From assembly GCA_934875675.1 (NCBI GenBank), contig CAKXIK010000028.1, positions 20,206 to 33,832 on the forward strand: DNA of 13,627 nt, written 5' to 3'. The translations under genes were made by a program, and so were the position numbers. Origin of the DNA: an uncultured bacterium. GTDB taxonomy: Bacteria > Bacillota > Clostridia > Oscillospirales > Acutalibacteraceae. A model generated the notes under the pieces. It made no database searches, was not told the DNA's origin, and was given only the letters and a program-made list of their open reading frames with translations. This document shows positions 7,276-13,627 of the stretch, piece after piece; within the stretch, counting starts at the first letter, position 1, and each line of letters starts with the position of its first letter.

Positions 7276-7449
7276 CAAGGGGAAAGCCTGTCCTTTGGGC
7301 AGAAACGCAATAGAATTACCGCCAAAGCGTGATGTTTAAAGCTACATCAGTGTTGTTACAATGTCGAAAGACATGATTTTATACAATACACGCCAACAAC
7401 CGCTGTTTATTCAGAGGTTCCCTATCTTTCTGCAAAATCAAGCTTACGC

Positions 7450-7497
7450 AAAACACCCGTGAAAAACGAGTATAAAACTCTTTTCCACGGGTGTTTT
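7450..7497 (-). terminator. Rho-independent terminator after nucleoside hydrolase
   Basis: AAAACACCCGTG (7450-7461) pairs exactly with CACGGGTGTTTT (7486-7497), and the stem continues through GAAAA/TTTTC with a bulge. On the minus strand it ends in GTTTTGCG. It lies about 20 bases past the hydrolase stop and closes the ribokinase-hydrolase operon. Confidence 0.8.
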
Positions 7498-7518
7498 CTG
7501 TCTGCACTTTTCAGCGTA

Positions 7519-8430
7519 TCAAGGGCAATTGGTCAGCTTCTCCACCAAGTCCTGAAACAACCGGTCGCGATCAATATGAAAAACACAGCTAATCGGATGT
7601 CTGGCAGGGCTTACCGCATAAAGATTATCATATTCCGGGATCGGGCTGGGAATCATCGATTGACTGGTAAAGCTGCCGGTGAGCCATGCAACTGCCGTAA
7701 CATCCCAGATCACACGTGTCCACGGCTTTCCTTTTGCATATGTCACTTCGTTAATCGTATGCTGTACCAAATAATCACACAGTTTATTCTTCCCCTTCAA
7801 CCAGTAGAGCAGTTCTGCTTCACTGACCGAAAACGAGGATGCCACCCCCATACAGGGAACCTGAACCAGCGGCACTCCGCACCCGAAAACAACTCTTGCA
7901 GCAGCAACATCCTGCATCATATTAAATTCCCTGGTGTTCGGCCATTGAAGAGAATGCCCGCCCAGCCAAATTACCACCATATGTTCTTTGATTTCCGGTT
8001 TCATCAGAATTGCGGATGCGATGTTGGTGATTGCCCCTATGGCCACGACATAAAGCGGGCGTTCTGATGTGTAGCACATTGCCAACTCACACAAATGTTC
8101 TGCCGCCGGAGAAATTACCGGCGTCGTTTCATTATCTAGGTACTGTGCAGAACCTTTGAAAACACACGACTTAAGTTCTTCTCGGTTCATTAATGACAAC
8201 AGGTTTAGAATTTCATCATAGCTTTTTTCCATCCCGTCTGCCGGACTGGTGGAATGATGATTGAAAAAAGGCGCTGCGTAAATTGCGTTGGGACAAAGCT
8301 TTTCTTTACAGTTCAGCAGATATGCCAGGGCAAATTGATCATCAATTTCGTTATATGTATCCGTATCCAATACAACATCCACTTTCCCGACGGGCTTTTG
8401 AAGCATTTTTACCATCTGTAGACGATCCAT
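7519..8430 (-). CDS. Inosine/uridine-type nucleoside hydrolase
   Basis: Cytoplasmic calcium-dependent N-ribohydrolase that splits ribonucleosides into base and ribose. Family marks are present in the 303-residue product: the N-terminal aspartate cluster appears as DTDTYNEIDDQFAL (22-35), GAITNIASAIL at 132-142, the FN..QD.AAA block at 169-178, and D243 in VIWDVTAVAW near the C-terminus. The cluster is two residues longer than the classical DTDPGxDD, which marks a divergent subfamily, so purine/pyrimidine preference cannot be stated. Two ATG codons are adjacent (8431-8433 and 8428-8430). The GGAGG at 8438-8442 is 4 bases from the first and 7 from the second, so I use the second. It begins 11 bases after the ribokinase stop, whose codon overlaps this ribosome site: one operon, probably translationally coupled. 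Confidence 0.88.
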   Translation of the reverse strand: MDRLQMVKMLQKPVGKVDVVLDTDTYNEIDDQFALAYLLNCKEKLCPNAIYAAPFFNHHSTSPADGMEKSYDEILNLLSLMNREELKSCVFKGSAQYLDNETTPVISPAAEHLCELAMCYTSERPLYVVAIGAITNIASAILMKPEIKEHMVVIWLGGHSLQWPNTREFNMMQDVAAARVVFGCGVPLVQVPCMGVASSFSVSEAELLYWLKGKNKLCDYLVQHTINEVTYAKGKPWTRVIWDVTAVAWLTGSFTSQSMIPSPIPEYDNLYAVSPARHPISCVFHIDRDRLFQDLVEKLTNCP

Positions 8431-8441
8431 CATAATTCCTC

Positions 8442-9677
8442 CTATAATTTTTTTTGAATTTTTCTGTATTCCATCGGCAGCATCCCGTATTGCTCCAAAA
8501 AAACTTTTCTAAAATAATTTCCGTTGTGATACCCAACCCGATCAATAATTTCTTCCACCGGAATATTCGTGTTTTTCAGATAATCAGCAGCACAACAACA
8601 GCGTTTTTGATGCAAAAGCTCAGAAAAGGTCAGATTAAATTTAGCTTTTATCCACTTGCTGGTATATTCCTTTGAATATCCCAGCAGAATCGCCATCTCT
8701 TCCATACATGCTGATTGCATATTATTTTCCAGATAAGTGTCAATCAACTGCTTTTGTTCCGCAATCTCATTACAAAGATTGGAATGCATTTCCGGCATCC
8801 GATTATGAACTTCTGCAATTGCTGGAATGGAAGAAGCCGCGCCTTGTCTGGAAATTGCAATTGCAGCTGCTGCCGATGCTGTTTTAAAAATATTGTCGTT
8901 CGTGAATTGATGAAATAATCCCGAGACAAAATATCCTGTGAAGGTATCGCCTGCCGCTGTTGTGTCCCGAACAAGAGTTTTGTATGCCTGATATCGGTAA
9001 ATCTTTTCATCACACCAGTACAGGCATCCTTTTTCGCCCAAAGTAAGCACCACCCGGGTTTGAGCCTTTTGTTGTTTCACCATGGTAATAAAATCAAAAG
9101 GACAGTTGGTATCTGCCCATTGAGCTGCTTCCGTTTCATTCAAAACAATGCAAAATAAATCATTAAGGTTCAATTTGACAAATTGTTTGGTAAACGGTGA
9201 AGGATTCAAAATAATTTTCATGCCTTTTTGCGATGCATGCTCGATTAAATAATCCAAATTACTGATTTCATTTTGCAGAAGAATAAAGTCACCATCTGAG
9301 AAGTCTTGCAGCACTTCATCAATATATGCGGAATCAATGCAGTCATTGGCACCGTGAAAAATAAAAATAGAATTCTCACCATTGCGATCAACCTGAATAA
9401 TCGCCTGACCGGTTTTATGTTCGCTCGTCTTTAAATACGTGAGATTGACGCCTGCTTCTGCGAGCATTGACTTTAATCCCACACCGTCTTTTCCAATACA
9501 CCCTGCAAAATATACCGGAGTTCCTGCCTGTGCAATGGCCATGGCTTGATTAAATCCTTTTCCGCCCGGATAAGTTTCACATTCCGTCGCCGATAGTGTC
9601 TCACCCGGCCGAACAATATGATCGACTGAATAAACGGAATCAATATTACACGACCCGAAAACAAGTATCTTCAACAT
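8442..9677 (-). CDS. Ribokinase fused to C-terminal AraC-type DNA-binding domain
   Basis: A 411-residue two-domain protein. Residues 1-about 300 form a PfkB/ribokinase-type sugar kinase: N11-D13 near the start, GGKG at 38-41 for the sugar, NPSP at 158-161, NETEA at 180-184, and the catalytic loop DTTAAGDTF with the base D244. All key residues are present, so ATP-dependent phosphorylation of ribose is likely. Residues about 308-407 form an AraC-type double helix-turn-helix: MEEMAILLGYSKEYTSKWIK, then VEEIIDRVGYHNGNYFRKVF and the terminal P-M-E-Y-R. A normal ribokinase has about 305 residues and no DNA-binding part. The frame is unbroken across the junction. Three consecutive cysteines lie at 360-362. 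AGGAGG overlaps an upstream in-frame GTG and sits five bases before the ATG, so the ATG is used. The protein probably phosphorylates ribose released by the downstream hydrolase and may regulate its own operon. Confidence 0.9.
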   Translation of the reverse strand: MLKILVFGSCNIDSVYSVDHIVRPGETLSATECETYPGGKGFNQAMAIAQAGTPVYFAGCIGKDGVGLKSMLAEAGVNLTYLKTSEHKTGQAIIQVDRNGENSIFIFHGANDCIDSAYIDEVLQDFSDGDFILLQNEISNLDYLIEHASQKGMKIILNPSPFTKQFVKLNLNDLFCIVLNETEAAQWADTNCPFDFITMVKQQKAQTRVVLTLGEKGCLYWCDEKIYRYQAYKTLVRDTTAAGDTFTGYFVSGLFHQFTNDNIFKTASAAAAIAISRQGAASSIPAIAEVHNRMPEMHSNLCNEIAEQKQLIDTYLENNMQSACMEEMAILLGYSKEYTSKWIKAKFNLTFSELLHQKRCCCAADYLKNTNIPVEEIIDRVGYHNGNYFRKVFLEQYGMLPMEYRKIQKKL

Positions 9678-9706
9678 GTGCACCTCCTGTGTTCTGACGA
9701 TAATTA

Positions 9707-9736
9707 ATTATATCATGAAATCATTCCATGCTACAA
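9707..9736 (-). promoter_or_regulatory. Promoter and imperfect palindrome of ribokinase operon
   Basis: On the minus strand a perfect TATAAT (9707-9712) lies 18 bases from a weak TTGTAG (9731-9736). The weak -35 suggests that an activator is needed. The spacer holds an imperfect palindrome, CATGGAATGATTTCATG (9714-9730), with one mismatch between eight-base arms. It is a plausible operator for an AraC-type protein, including the fusion protein made from this operon. Confidence 0.6.
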
Positions 9737-9785
9737 GAATATCATCCGGCTAAAAACTAACCGATAATGATATATTCACAACAAC

Positions 9786-9809
9786 AGCCAAGGCTTTAAC
9801 ACCTTGGCT
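9786..9809 (-). terminator. Probable terminator hairpin after spoIVB
   Basis: AGCCAAGG (9786-9793) pairs with CCTTGGCT (9802-9809) across an eight-base loop, nine bases past the spoIVB stop. On the minus strand it is followed by GTTGTTGTG, a weak T tract, so termination may be partial. Confidence 0.6.
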
Positions 9810-9817
9810 GCGGCGTA

Positions 9818-11050
9818 CTATGATGCCTGTTTCAAGCTTTTTTCAATTACCGATTGTGATGTTTCGACCATATTCTCCGCAAAAATAGCATACCCTCGTG
9901 TCGGGTCATTGACAAACACATGTGTGATTGCACCGATTAATTTTCCGTTCTGCACAATCGGACTTCCGCTCATCCCCTGCACAATTCCGCCGGTCTGTTC
10001 CAATAAGCGGGGATCCGTGATGTGCACAACCATATTTTGCGCCACAGACTGTTCATCATAATTAATTCGTTCAATTTGGATCGTATAATATTCCGGTTCA
10101 CCGCCGTTCACCGTGGTCAGCACCTGAGCTTCTCCTCTGGTGACCTCCTGCTTCATGGCTACTGCAACGGGTTCTCCTGCGGGAGCAGGACAGTTTAATA
10201 ATCCATAAACACCTGCCTCACTGTTGCTCAGCAAGGTTCCCTGCGGTTCTGTGGAAGAAAAATATCCTTTTAATTCACCGGGTGCGCCGCGAACACCTTT
10301 TGTAACGCCGATTAATTCCACCGGAACAATTTCTCCTGAATTCATTGGCATGATCTGTCCGGTGTCTGCATCACAAATTGCATGCCCAAGGCCTGCAAAA
10401 ATTTTTCCGTCTGCTGTGACAAACGTCATTGTGCCAATTCCTGCACAACTATCTTTAATCCACATGCCAGCTTTATACTCGTTTGCTGATTTTGAAAGCT
10501 GTGGTGTAAGTGTTGTAATGTGGGTTTCTCCTTCGTGCTCATACGTGACCGATAATTCTTTTCCCTGAGATTTTTCAATAATATCTGCAACTTCTTGTCT
10601 GGTAGTAACGCGTTGATTTCCCATCCGTGTAATCACGTCACCCACTGCAATGCCCGCATCCCGTGCAGGATTTGCTTGCCCTGCACCGGTATCCACATCG
10701 GTCATTCCGATAACCAACGCACCACCGGCAAACATTTTGATTCCGAACGGAGTTCCACATGGAATCACTGTCATCTGCGGTTTTGTCTGCACTTGAACCG
10801 TTTTAACGGGAACCGCACCCAGCAGTTTTATTTCCGCTTCATAGGAATCCCCGACCGATTTTCCTCCAACCGGAACGCTTTGCTCTGTGCGCTGCGTTGT
10901 TACCGGCCAACCGTTCTGCAGCGAAAATGGTTGATCCTGCACGGTTGCAAAAGAATCCGGCAATGCATTGGCAACCGCCGCTGCGGAGCCCAAAGTTACT
11001 GCACAGATCACAGCCAGCACGGCACAAAAAACATGAACTGCTTTTTTCAA
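9818..11050 (-). CDS. spoIVB: SpoIVB serine peptidase, sporulation signalling
   Basis: SpoIVB is made in the forespore, crosses into the intermembrane space and starts the sigma-K checkpoint by cleaving SpoIVFA. The 410-residue product has an N-terminal membrane anchor (residues 4-28), a PDZ domain (about 100-185, with the DAGIAVGDVI core) and an S55 peptidase domain. The catalytic triad is visible as H223 in GLGHAICD, D346 in ITDPRLL and S361 in QGMSGSPI, with spacing matching B. subtilis H236/D363/S378. The start is a TTG at 11048-11050: AAAGGAGG lies eight bases before it and the signal segment begins there. The frame stays open 65 codons upstream, but that part is not SpoIVB-like. No sigma-F or sigma-G promoter was clear. 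Downstream, where spo0A would be expected, lies the nucleoside island. Confidence 0.93.
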   Translation of the reverse strand: MKKAVHVFCAVLAVICAVTLGSAAAVANALPDSFATVQDQPFSLQNGWPVTTQRTEQSVPVGGKSVGDSYEAEIKLLGAVPVKTVQVQTKPQMTVIPCGTPFGIKMFAGGALVIGMTDVDTGAGQANPARDAGIAVGDVITRMGNQRVTTRQEVADIIEKSQGKELSVTYEHEGETHITTLTPQLSKSANEYKAGMWIKDSCAGIGTMTFVTADGKIFAGLGHAICDADTGQIMPMNSGEIVPVELIGVTKGVRGAPGELKGYFSSTEPQGTLLSNSEAGVYGLLNCPAPAGEPVAVAMKQEVTRGEAQVLTTVNGGEPEYYTIQIERINYDEQSVAQNMVVHITDPRLLEQTGGIVQGMSGSPIVQNGKLIGAITHVFVNDPTRGYAIFAENMVETSQSVIEKSLKQAS

Positions 11051-11360
11051 AGCGCCGCGCCTCCTTTCTGCGGGATTTTTGATAGTCAGAGCTTTTGCCG
11101 AAAAATCAAAAAATCGAACGAATTTTTCTCCCGCTTCAATAATTTTGCCCGCACGCGTCTGTTTATTTTTCAGAAATCCTGCCCGCCGTGCACAATCATG
11201 GAATTGAACTGCAAACAATCGGCATTCGGGAATCATGGATGGCACAAACTGTTTTTCCCTGCAGACAAAAGCATTTTTTCCAATTGATTATTTTATAAAA
11301 ATCGTGTACACTAAAATTGAAATAATTTTAAAAAACAATTTGAGAAGGGATGTTTTGACC
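11051..11360. other. Divergent intergenic region, spoIVB / trxB
   Basis: This stretch of 310 bases separates two divergently read genes. It contains the trxB promoter (11284-11312), the trxB ribosome site near 11343-11350 and the spoIVB ribosome site AAAGGAGG just before 11050. The rest shows no gene, although the spoIVB frame happens to stay open to about 11245. Confidence 0.55.
11284..11312 (+). promoter_or_regulatory. Putative promoter of thioredoxin reductase gene
   Basis: TTGATT (11284-11289) and TACACT (11307-11312) are separated by exactly 17 bases. Each matches the sigma-A consensus at four of six positions. It lies about 50 bases before the chosen start. Confidence 0.5.
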
Positions 11361-12266
11361 GTGACAGATGTAATCATCATCGGCGCCGGCACCGCTGGAA
11401 TGACCGCGGCAATTTACGCGGTTCGTGCCGGACTGAAAACCCTTGTATTTGATAAAAGTTTTTACGGTGGCCAGATCACTTCGGCAACGGATATTGAAAA
11501 TTATCCCGGAATTGAACGCATCAGCGGAATTGATTTTTCCCAGAAGCTGTATGAACAAGCCCAGGCTTTGGGGGCTGAATTCTGTTTTGATCCGGTTGAT
11601 CAGCTTGAAACAACGTCTGATGCATTTGCAGTGCACACACCCAATGGCATTCGTACAGGCAATGCGGTGATTGCTGCACCGGGTGCACAGCGGCGCAAGC
11701 TGGACTGCCCAGGAGAAGGCAAGCTTGTCGGGCGCGGTGTTTCCTATTGCGCCACGTGTGACGGTGCATTTTTCCGCGGAAAAACCGTTGCCGTTGCCGG
11801 CGGCGGAAACACGGCCTTGGAAGACGCTCTTTTCCTCTCTAATATTTGCAGTTCGGTTTATCTGATTCATCGCCGCAACGAATTTCGCGCGGAAAAATAT
11901 TTACAGGACGCTGTTGAAAAAAAGCAAAATATTACACTTTTGCTGGATTCCAATGTCACCGAAGTTCTGGGAGAAGAACGTGTATCTGCGCTGACCGTTG
12001 AAAACAAAAAAAGCGGACGAAAAAGTCAACTTGCTGTAGATGGATTATTTGTCGCAATCGGTCTTGCACCGGACACCTCCCTTTTTGCGCCGCTCACAGA
12101 GCTTGACCGCGGGGGATACTTTGTTGCAGGAGAGGACTGCCGCACCAAGGTTCCGGGACTGTTCGTTGCAGGAGATGCACGCCAGAAGCCACTCCGTCAG
12201 TTAATTACCGCTGCCGCCGACGGTGCCGTTGCAGCGACACAGGCTGCCGAATATCTGCGCAAATAA
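11361..12266 (+). CDS. trxB: Thioredoxin reductase (NADPH)
   Basis: FAD-dependent pyridine nucleotide-disulfide oxidoreductase that passes electrons from NAD(P)H to thioredoxin. The 301-residue product has an N-terminal FAD fold GAGTAGM (8-14), followed by GGQIT and ENYPG as in TrxB, the redox pair CATCDG (C130, C133, D134), the NADPH fold GGGNTALEDALFL with the HRR clamp, and the C-terminal FAD motif GLFVAGDAR with the RQL/AAADG block. Length is close to the usual 305-320. The start is ambiguous: a TTG (11355) and a GTG (11361) follow AGAAGGGA, and the GTG has the better spacing. An open frame reaches back to 11235 but crosses the promoter. Ferredoxin- or flavin-linked reductases of the same fold cannot be excluded. 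It is monocistronic and divergent from spoIVB. Confidence 0.92.
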   Translation: MTDVIIIGAGTAGMTAAIYAVRAGLKTLVFDKSFYGGQITSATDIENYPGIERISGIDFSQKLYEQAQALGAEFCFDPVDQLETTSDAFAVHTPNGIRTGNAVIAAPGAQRRKLDCPGEGKLVGRGVSYCATCDGAFFRGKTVAVAGGGNTALEDALFLSNICSSVYLIHRRNEFRAEKYLQDAVEKKQNITLLLDSNVTEVLGEERVSALTVENKKSGRKSQLAVDGLFVAIGLAPDTSLFAPLTELDRGGYFVAGEDCRTKVPGLFVAGDARQKPLRQLITAAADGAVAATQAAEYLRK

Positions 12267-12343
12267 ATATTTTTATTTTAAAAAAAAGGCTTGCCATCCG
12301 CTAAACCGGGTCCCATCAAGAGGACAATGAAATAATATAAATT

Positions 12344-12388
12344 TTTTCACAGCCGACAGAGGGGCAAATACGCTGTCGGCTGCTTTTT
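12344..12388 (+). terminator. Rho-independent terminator after trxB
   Basis: CAGCCGACAG (12350-12359) pairs perfectly with CTGTCGGCTG (12373-12382) and is followed by CTTTTTATG. It would end trxB transcription, and it also directly abuts the 3' end of the IS3-type debris read from the other strand. The hairpin may have arrived with that element. The 83 bases between trxB and the stem hold no gene. Confidence 0.75.
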
Positions 12389-12990
12389 ATGCAACCATGG
12401 CCAACATGTGCTTTTCCACGGGAGTCAGAACGCCCAGGTTACGTTGCACACGTCGATTGGTGTAATAGCGGATATAGCATTCAATCATTTTGACAAGTTC
12501 CTGTTTACTGACAAAACGTCTGCCATAGTTACGTTCTCTCTTGAGAATCCCCCAATCCCTCCATGGGACCATTATTAATGCAGTGCGCAACGCGAGACAT
12601 GCTCTGCATCATGCCAGCATCCGTGAGTTTACAGTGGAAAGTGCGGCTTGTATATTGAAACCCTCTATCTATCAGAATGGAACCGCGGATGGGCATTGGG
12701 AGTTGCCTTTAGCGCCCGGTCAAAAGTCTTGAAAACCAACGGATTGTCATTGTGCTCGCCAACAGCATAGTCATAGAGGCCGAGAATTGCACTCAGATAG
12801 ATTTTGTGCACCACCATGCCCTCGTACCACTTGAATTCCGTCACATCGGTGAGCCACTGTTCATTTGGCCTTTCGGAACTGAACTGGCGGGCCAGAAAAT
12901 TTTCAGCAAGATACTGCGTGGCTTTCGCATGTCTGGTACAGCCGCGACTGGCGTACTCGATCGTAGACTTAATATCTCTCGTGCGGCAGA
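12387..12990 (-). pseudogene. IS3-family transposase orfB, two frameshifts
   Basis: This is the integrase-type transposase (rve/DDE fold). The first readable block on the minus strand contains PNEQWLTDVTEFKW with the first catalytic D, then KIYLSAILGLYD, then NDNPLVFKTFDRA and HPRFHSDR, which carries the second. There a tandem GATA duplication (plus-strand CTATCTATC, about 12664-12672) adds four bases and makes a stop. Past it the expected GFQYTSRTFH continues in a shifted frame through AGMMQSMSRVAHCINNGPMEG. A second shift follows, best explained by loss of two T near 12552-12560. The last frame then gives WGILKRERNYG and the family ending RRVQRNLGVLTPVEKH. The N-terminal part of orfB is deleted. 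Confidence 0.85.
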
Positions 12991-13131
12991 AAAAGCGCTC
13001 ACGCCTTCCGCCTCGTACTGTGCAATCCAATGCAGGATGCTTTCACGGCTTGCATCCACTTTTCGACTGGCTTCCAGTATACCGACTTCCCCGCGCAGAC
13101 AGTCCTGCACCAGATGTATCAGACTGTCGAA
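12991..13131 (-). pseudogene. IS3-family orfA fragment
   Basis: About 47 codons on the minus strand read FDSLIHLVQDCLRGEVG, then EASRKVDASRESILHWIAQYEAEG. This is the helix-turn-helix of an IS3-type OrfA: a leading V-x-x-x-L-x-G-E, an S/A-R-K helix and the W-I-x-x-Y ending. It breaks off soon after and the sequence passes into the middle of orfB in another frame, so the end of orfA and the start of orfB have been deleted together. Codons upstream of 13131 do not look like OrfA and probably belong to the neighbouring IS1182-type element. Confidence 0.65.
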
Positions 13132-13193
13132 AAAGGTCCGGCGAAGCTGGGCTTTTTTTGTTTTCAGAGGTATAATAGAAACGGTGATGAGGG

Positions 13194-13627
13194 ATGCTGA
13201 CAAAAGGAAAAGAAAATCGCTATCAATACGAAATGCTTTGCGCAGAGGACATGGTTCCGAAGGATCATTTGCTGCGCAAAATAGATGCGGCAGTAGATTT
13301 CACAAAGCTATATGACATAGTGGAAGACTTGTATTGCGAAGATAACGGCAGACAGAGCATCGATCCTGTAGTTCTGTTTAAAATGGTCTTAATTCAGCAT
13401 CTGTACGGCTTGCCGTCCCTACGCAGAACGGCGGCGGAAGTCAGTGCAAATTGTTGCTATCGTTGGTTTTTAGGATATGGATTGCAGGAGGAAACGCCTC
13501 ATTTTTCAACGGTAAGCTATAATTTCAGGCATCGTTTTACAGAGGAAACCGTTGACCGTGTATTTTCATGGATATTGGATGAAATAGTGGAAGCCGGATA
13601 TCTGACACCAAGTGCAGTATTTATTGA
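13194..13627 (+). CDS. IS1182-family transposase, N-terminal part (runs off window)
   Basis: An open frame of 144 codons with no stop before the window end. It starts MLTKGKENRYQYEMLCAEDM and continues with VPKDHLLRKID, then DPVVLFKMVLIQHLYGLPSL, CYRWFLGYGL and HFSTVSYNFRHRF. This is the N-terminal DUF772 region of IS1182-type DDE transposases: the L-x-K-M/L block, the W-F-L-G stretch and the S-x-x-x-F-R-x-R motif. The catalytic first aspartate would lie just past the window edge, after VFI. A TATAAT (13171-13176) stands 17 bases before the ATG; the ribosome site is weak, GAGGG directly upstream. The gene is intact as far as visible and may belong to an active element that inserted into or next to the older IS3 copy. 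Confidence 0.88.
   Translation, partial: MLTKGKENRYQYEMLCAEDMVPKDHLLRKIDAAVDFTKLYDIVEDLYCEDNGRQSIDPVVLFKMVLIQHLYGLPSLRRTAAEVSANCCYRWFLGYGLQEETPHFSTVSYNFRHRFTEETVDRVFSWILDEIVEAGYLTPSAVFI

Larger units (their letters stand above)
12387..13131 (-). mobile_element. Degenerate IS3-family (IS150-like) insertion sequence
   Basis: Debris of an orfA-orfB element, read on the minus strand. Pieces of orfA (12991-13131) and orfB (12387-about 12990) are joined by a large internal deletion, and orfB carries two further frameshifts. No terminal inverted repeats can be fixed with confidence. The upstream edge is lost against the IS1182-type gene beginning at 13194. The downstream edge may reach toward about 12300, where CATTGTCCTCTTGATGGGAC on the minus strand resembles IS150-type ends. 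It is incapable of transposition by itself. Confidence 0.8.

Noticed and set aside
11051..11245. N-terminal extension of SpoIVB by 65 codons
   Set aside because: The signal segment and a strong AAAGGAGG site fix the TTG start at 11050; the extension is not SpoIVB-like.
10595..11287. A 230-codon plus-strand open frame
   Set aside because: It is opposite spoIVB and its leader, with shadow-type composition and no recognisable domain.
12752..13315. A 187-codon plus-strand open frame across the IS3 debris and IS1182 start
   Set aside because: It is opposite the recognisable IS3 orfA/orfB codons and in a different frame from the IS1182 transposase.
1..13627. CRISPR arrays, tRNA or rRNA genes
   Set aside because: No regularly spaced direct repeats, cloverleaf-like stretches or rRNA blocks were seen on either strand.

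Overview
The window looks like chromosomal DNA of a spore-forming clostridial bacterium, probably Oscillospirales/Ruminococcaceae-like. The reasons are the sporulation genes spo0A and spoIVB, strong GGAGG ribosome binding sites, rho-independent terminators and moderate GC. Genus and species cannot be read from the sequence.

Layout. 1-800: an internally deleted group IIC intron on the minus strand, with its 5' end just behind the terminator hairpin of the next gene. 956-2719 (-): Na/Pi cotransporter with a C-terminal PhoU-like domain and a candidate Pho box upstream. 2922-4070 (-): iron-type alcohol dehydrogenase (FucO-like). 4288-5061 (-): spo0A, with a strong sigma-A promoter overlapped by a candidate 0A box. 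5361-9677: an apparent catabolic island holding an AraC-type regulator (-), a PnuC-like transporter (+), an IS5-type transposase remnant (+), a nucleoside hydrolase (-) and a ribokinase fused to an AraC-type DNA-binding domain (-). 9818-11050 (-): spoIVB. 11361-12266 (+): thioredoxin reductase. 12387-about 13131 (-): a decayed IS3-family element. 13194-end (+): the start of an IS1182-family transposase cut by the window edge.

How the parts fit. In Bacillus and Clostridium spoIVB normally lies directly upstream of spo0A on the same strand. Here order and orientation are kept, but 4.8 kb of nucleoside-related genes lie between them, which suggests an insertion. The island reads as a ribonucleoside salvage unit: uptake of a ribonucleoside (PnuC-like), cleavage to base plus ribose (nucleoside hydrolase), phosphorylation of ribose (ribokinase) and control by AraC-type proteins, one of them the kinase itself. 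The rest is ordinary housekeeping and sporulation content with mobile-element debris at both ends.
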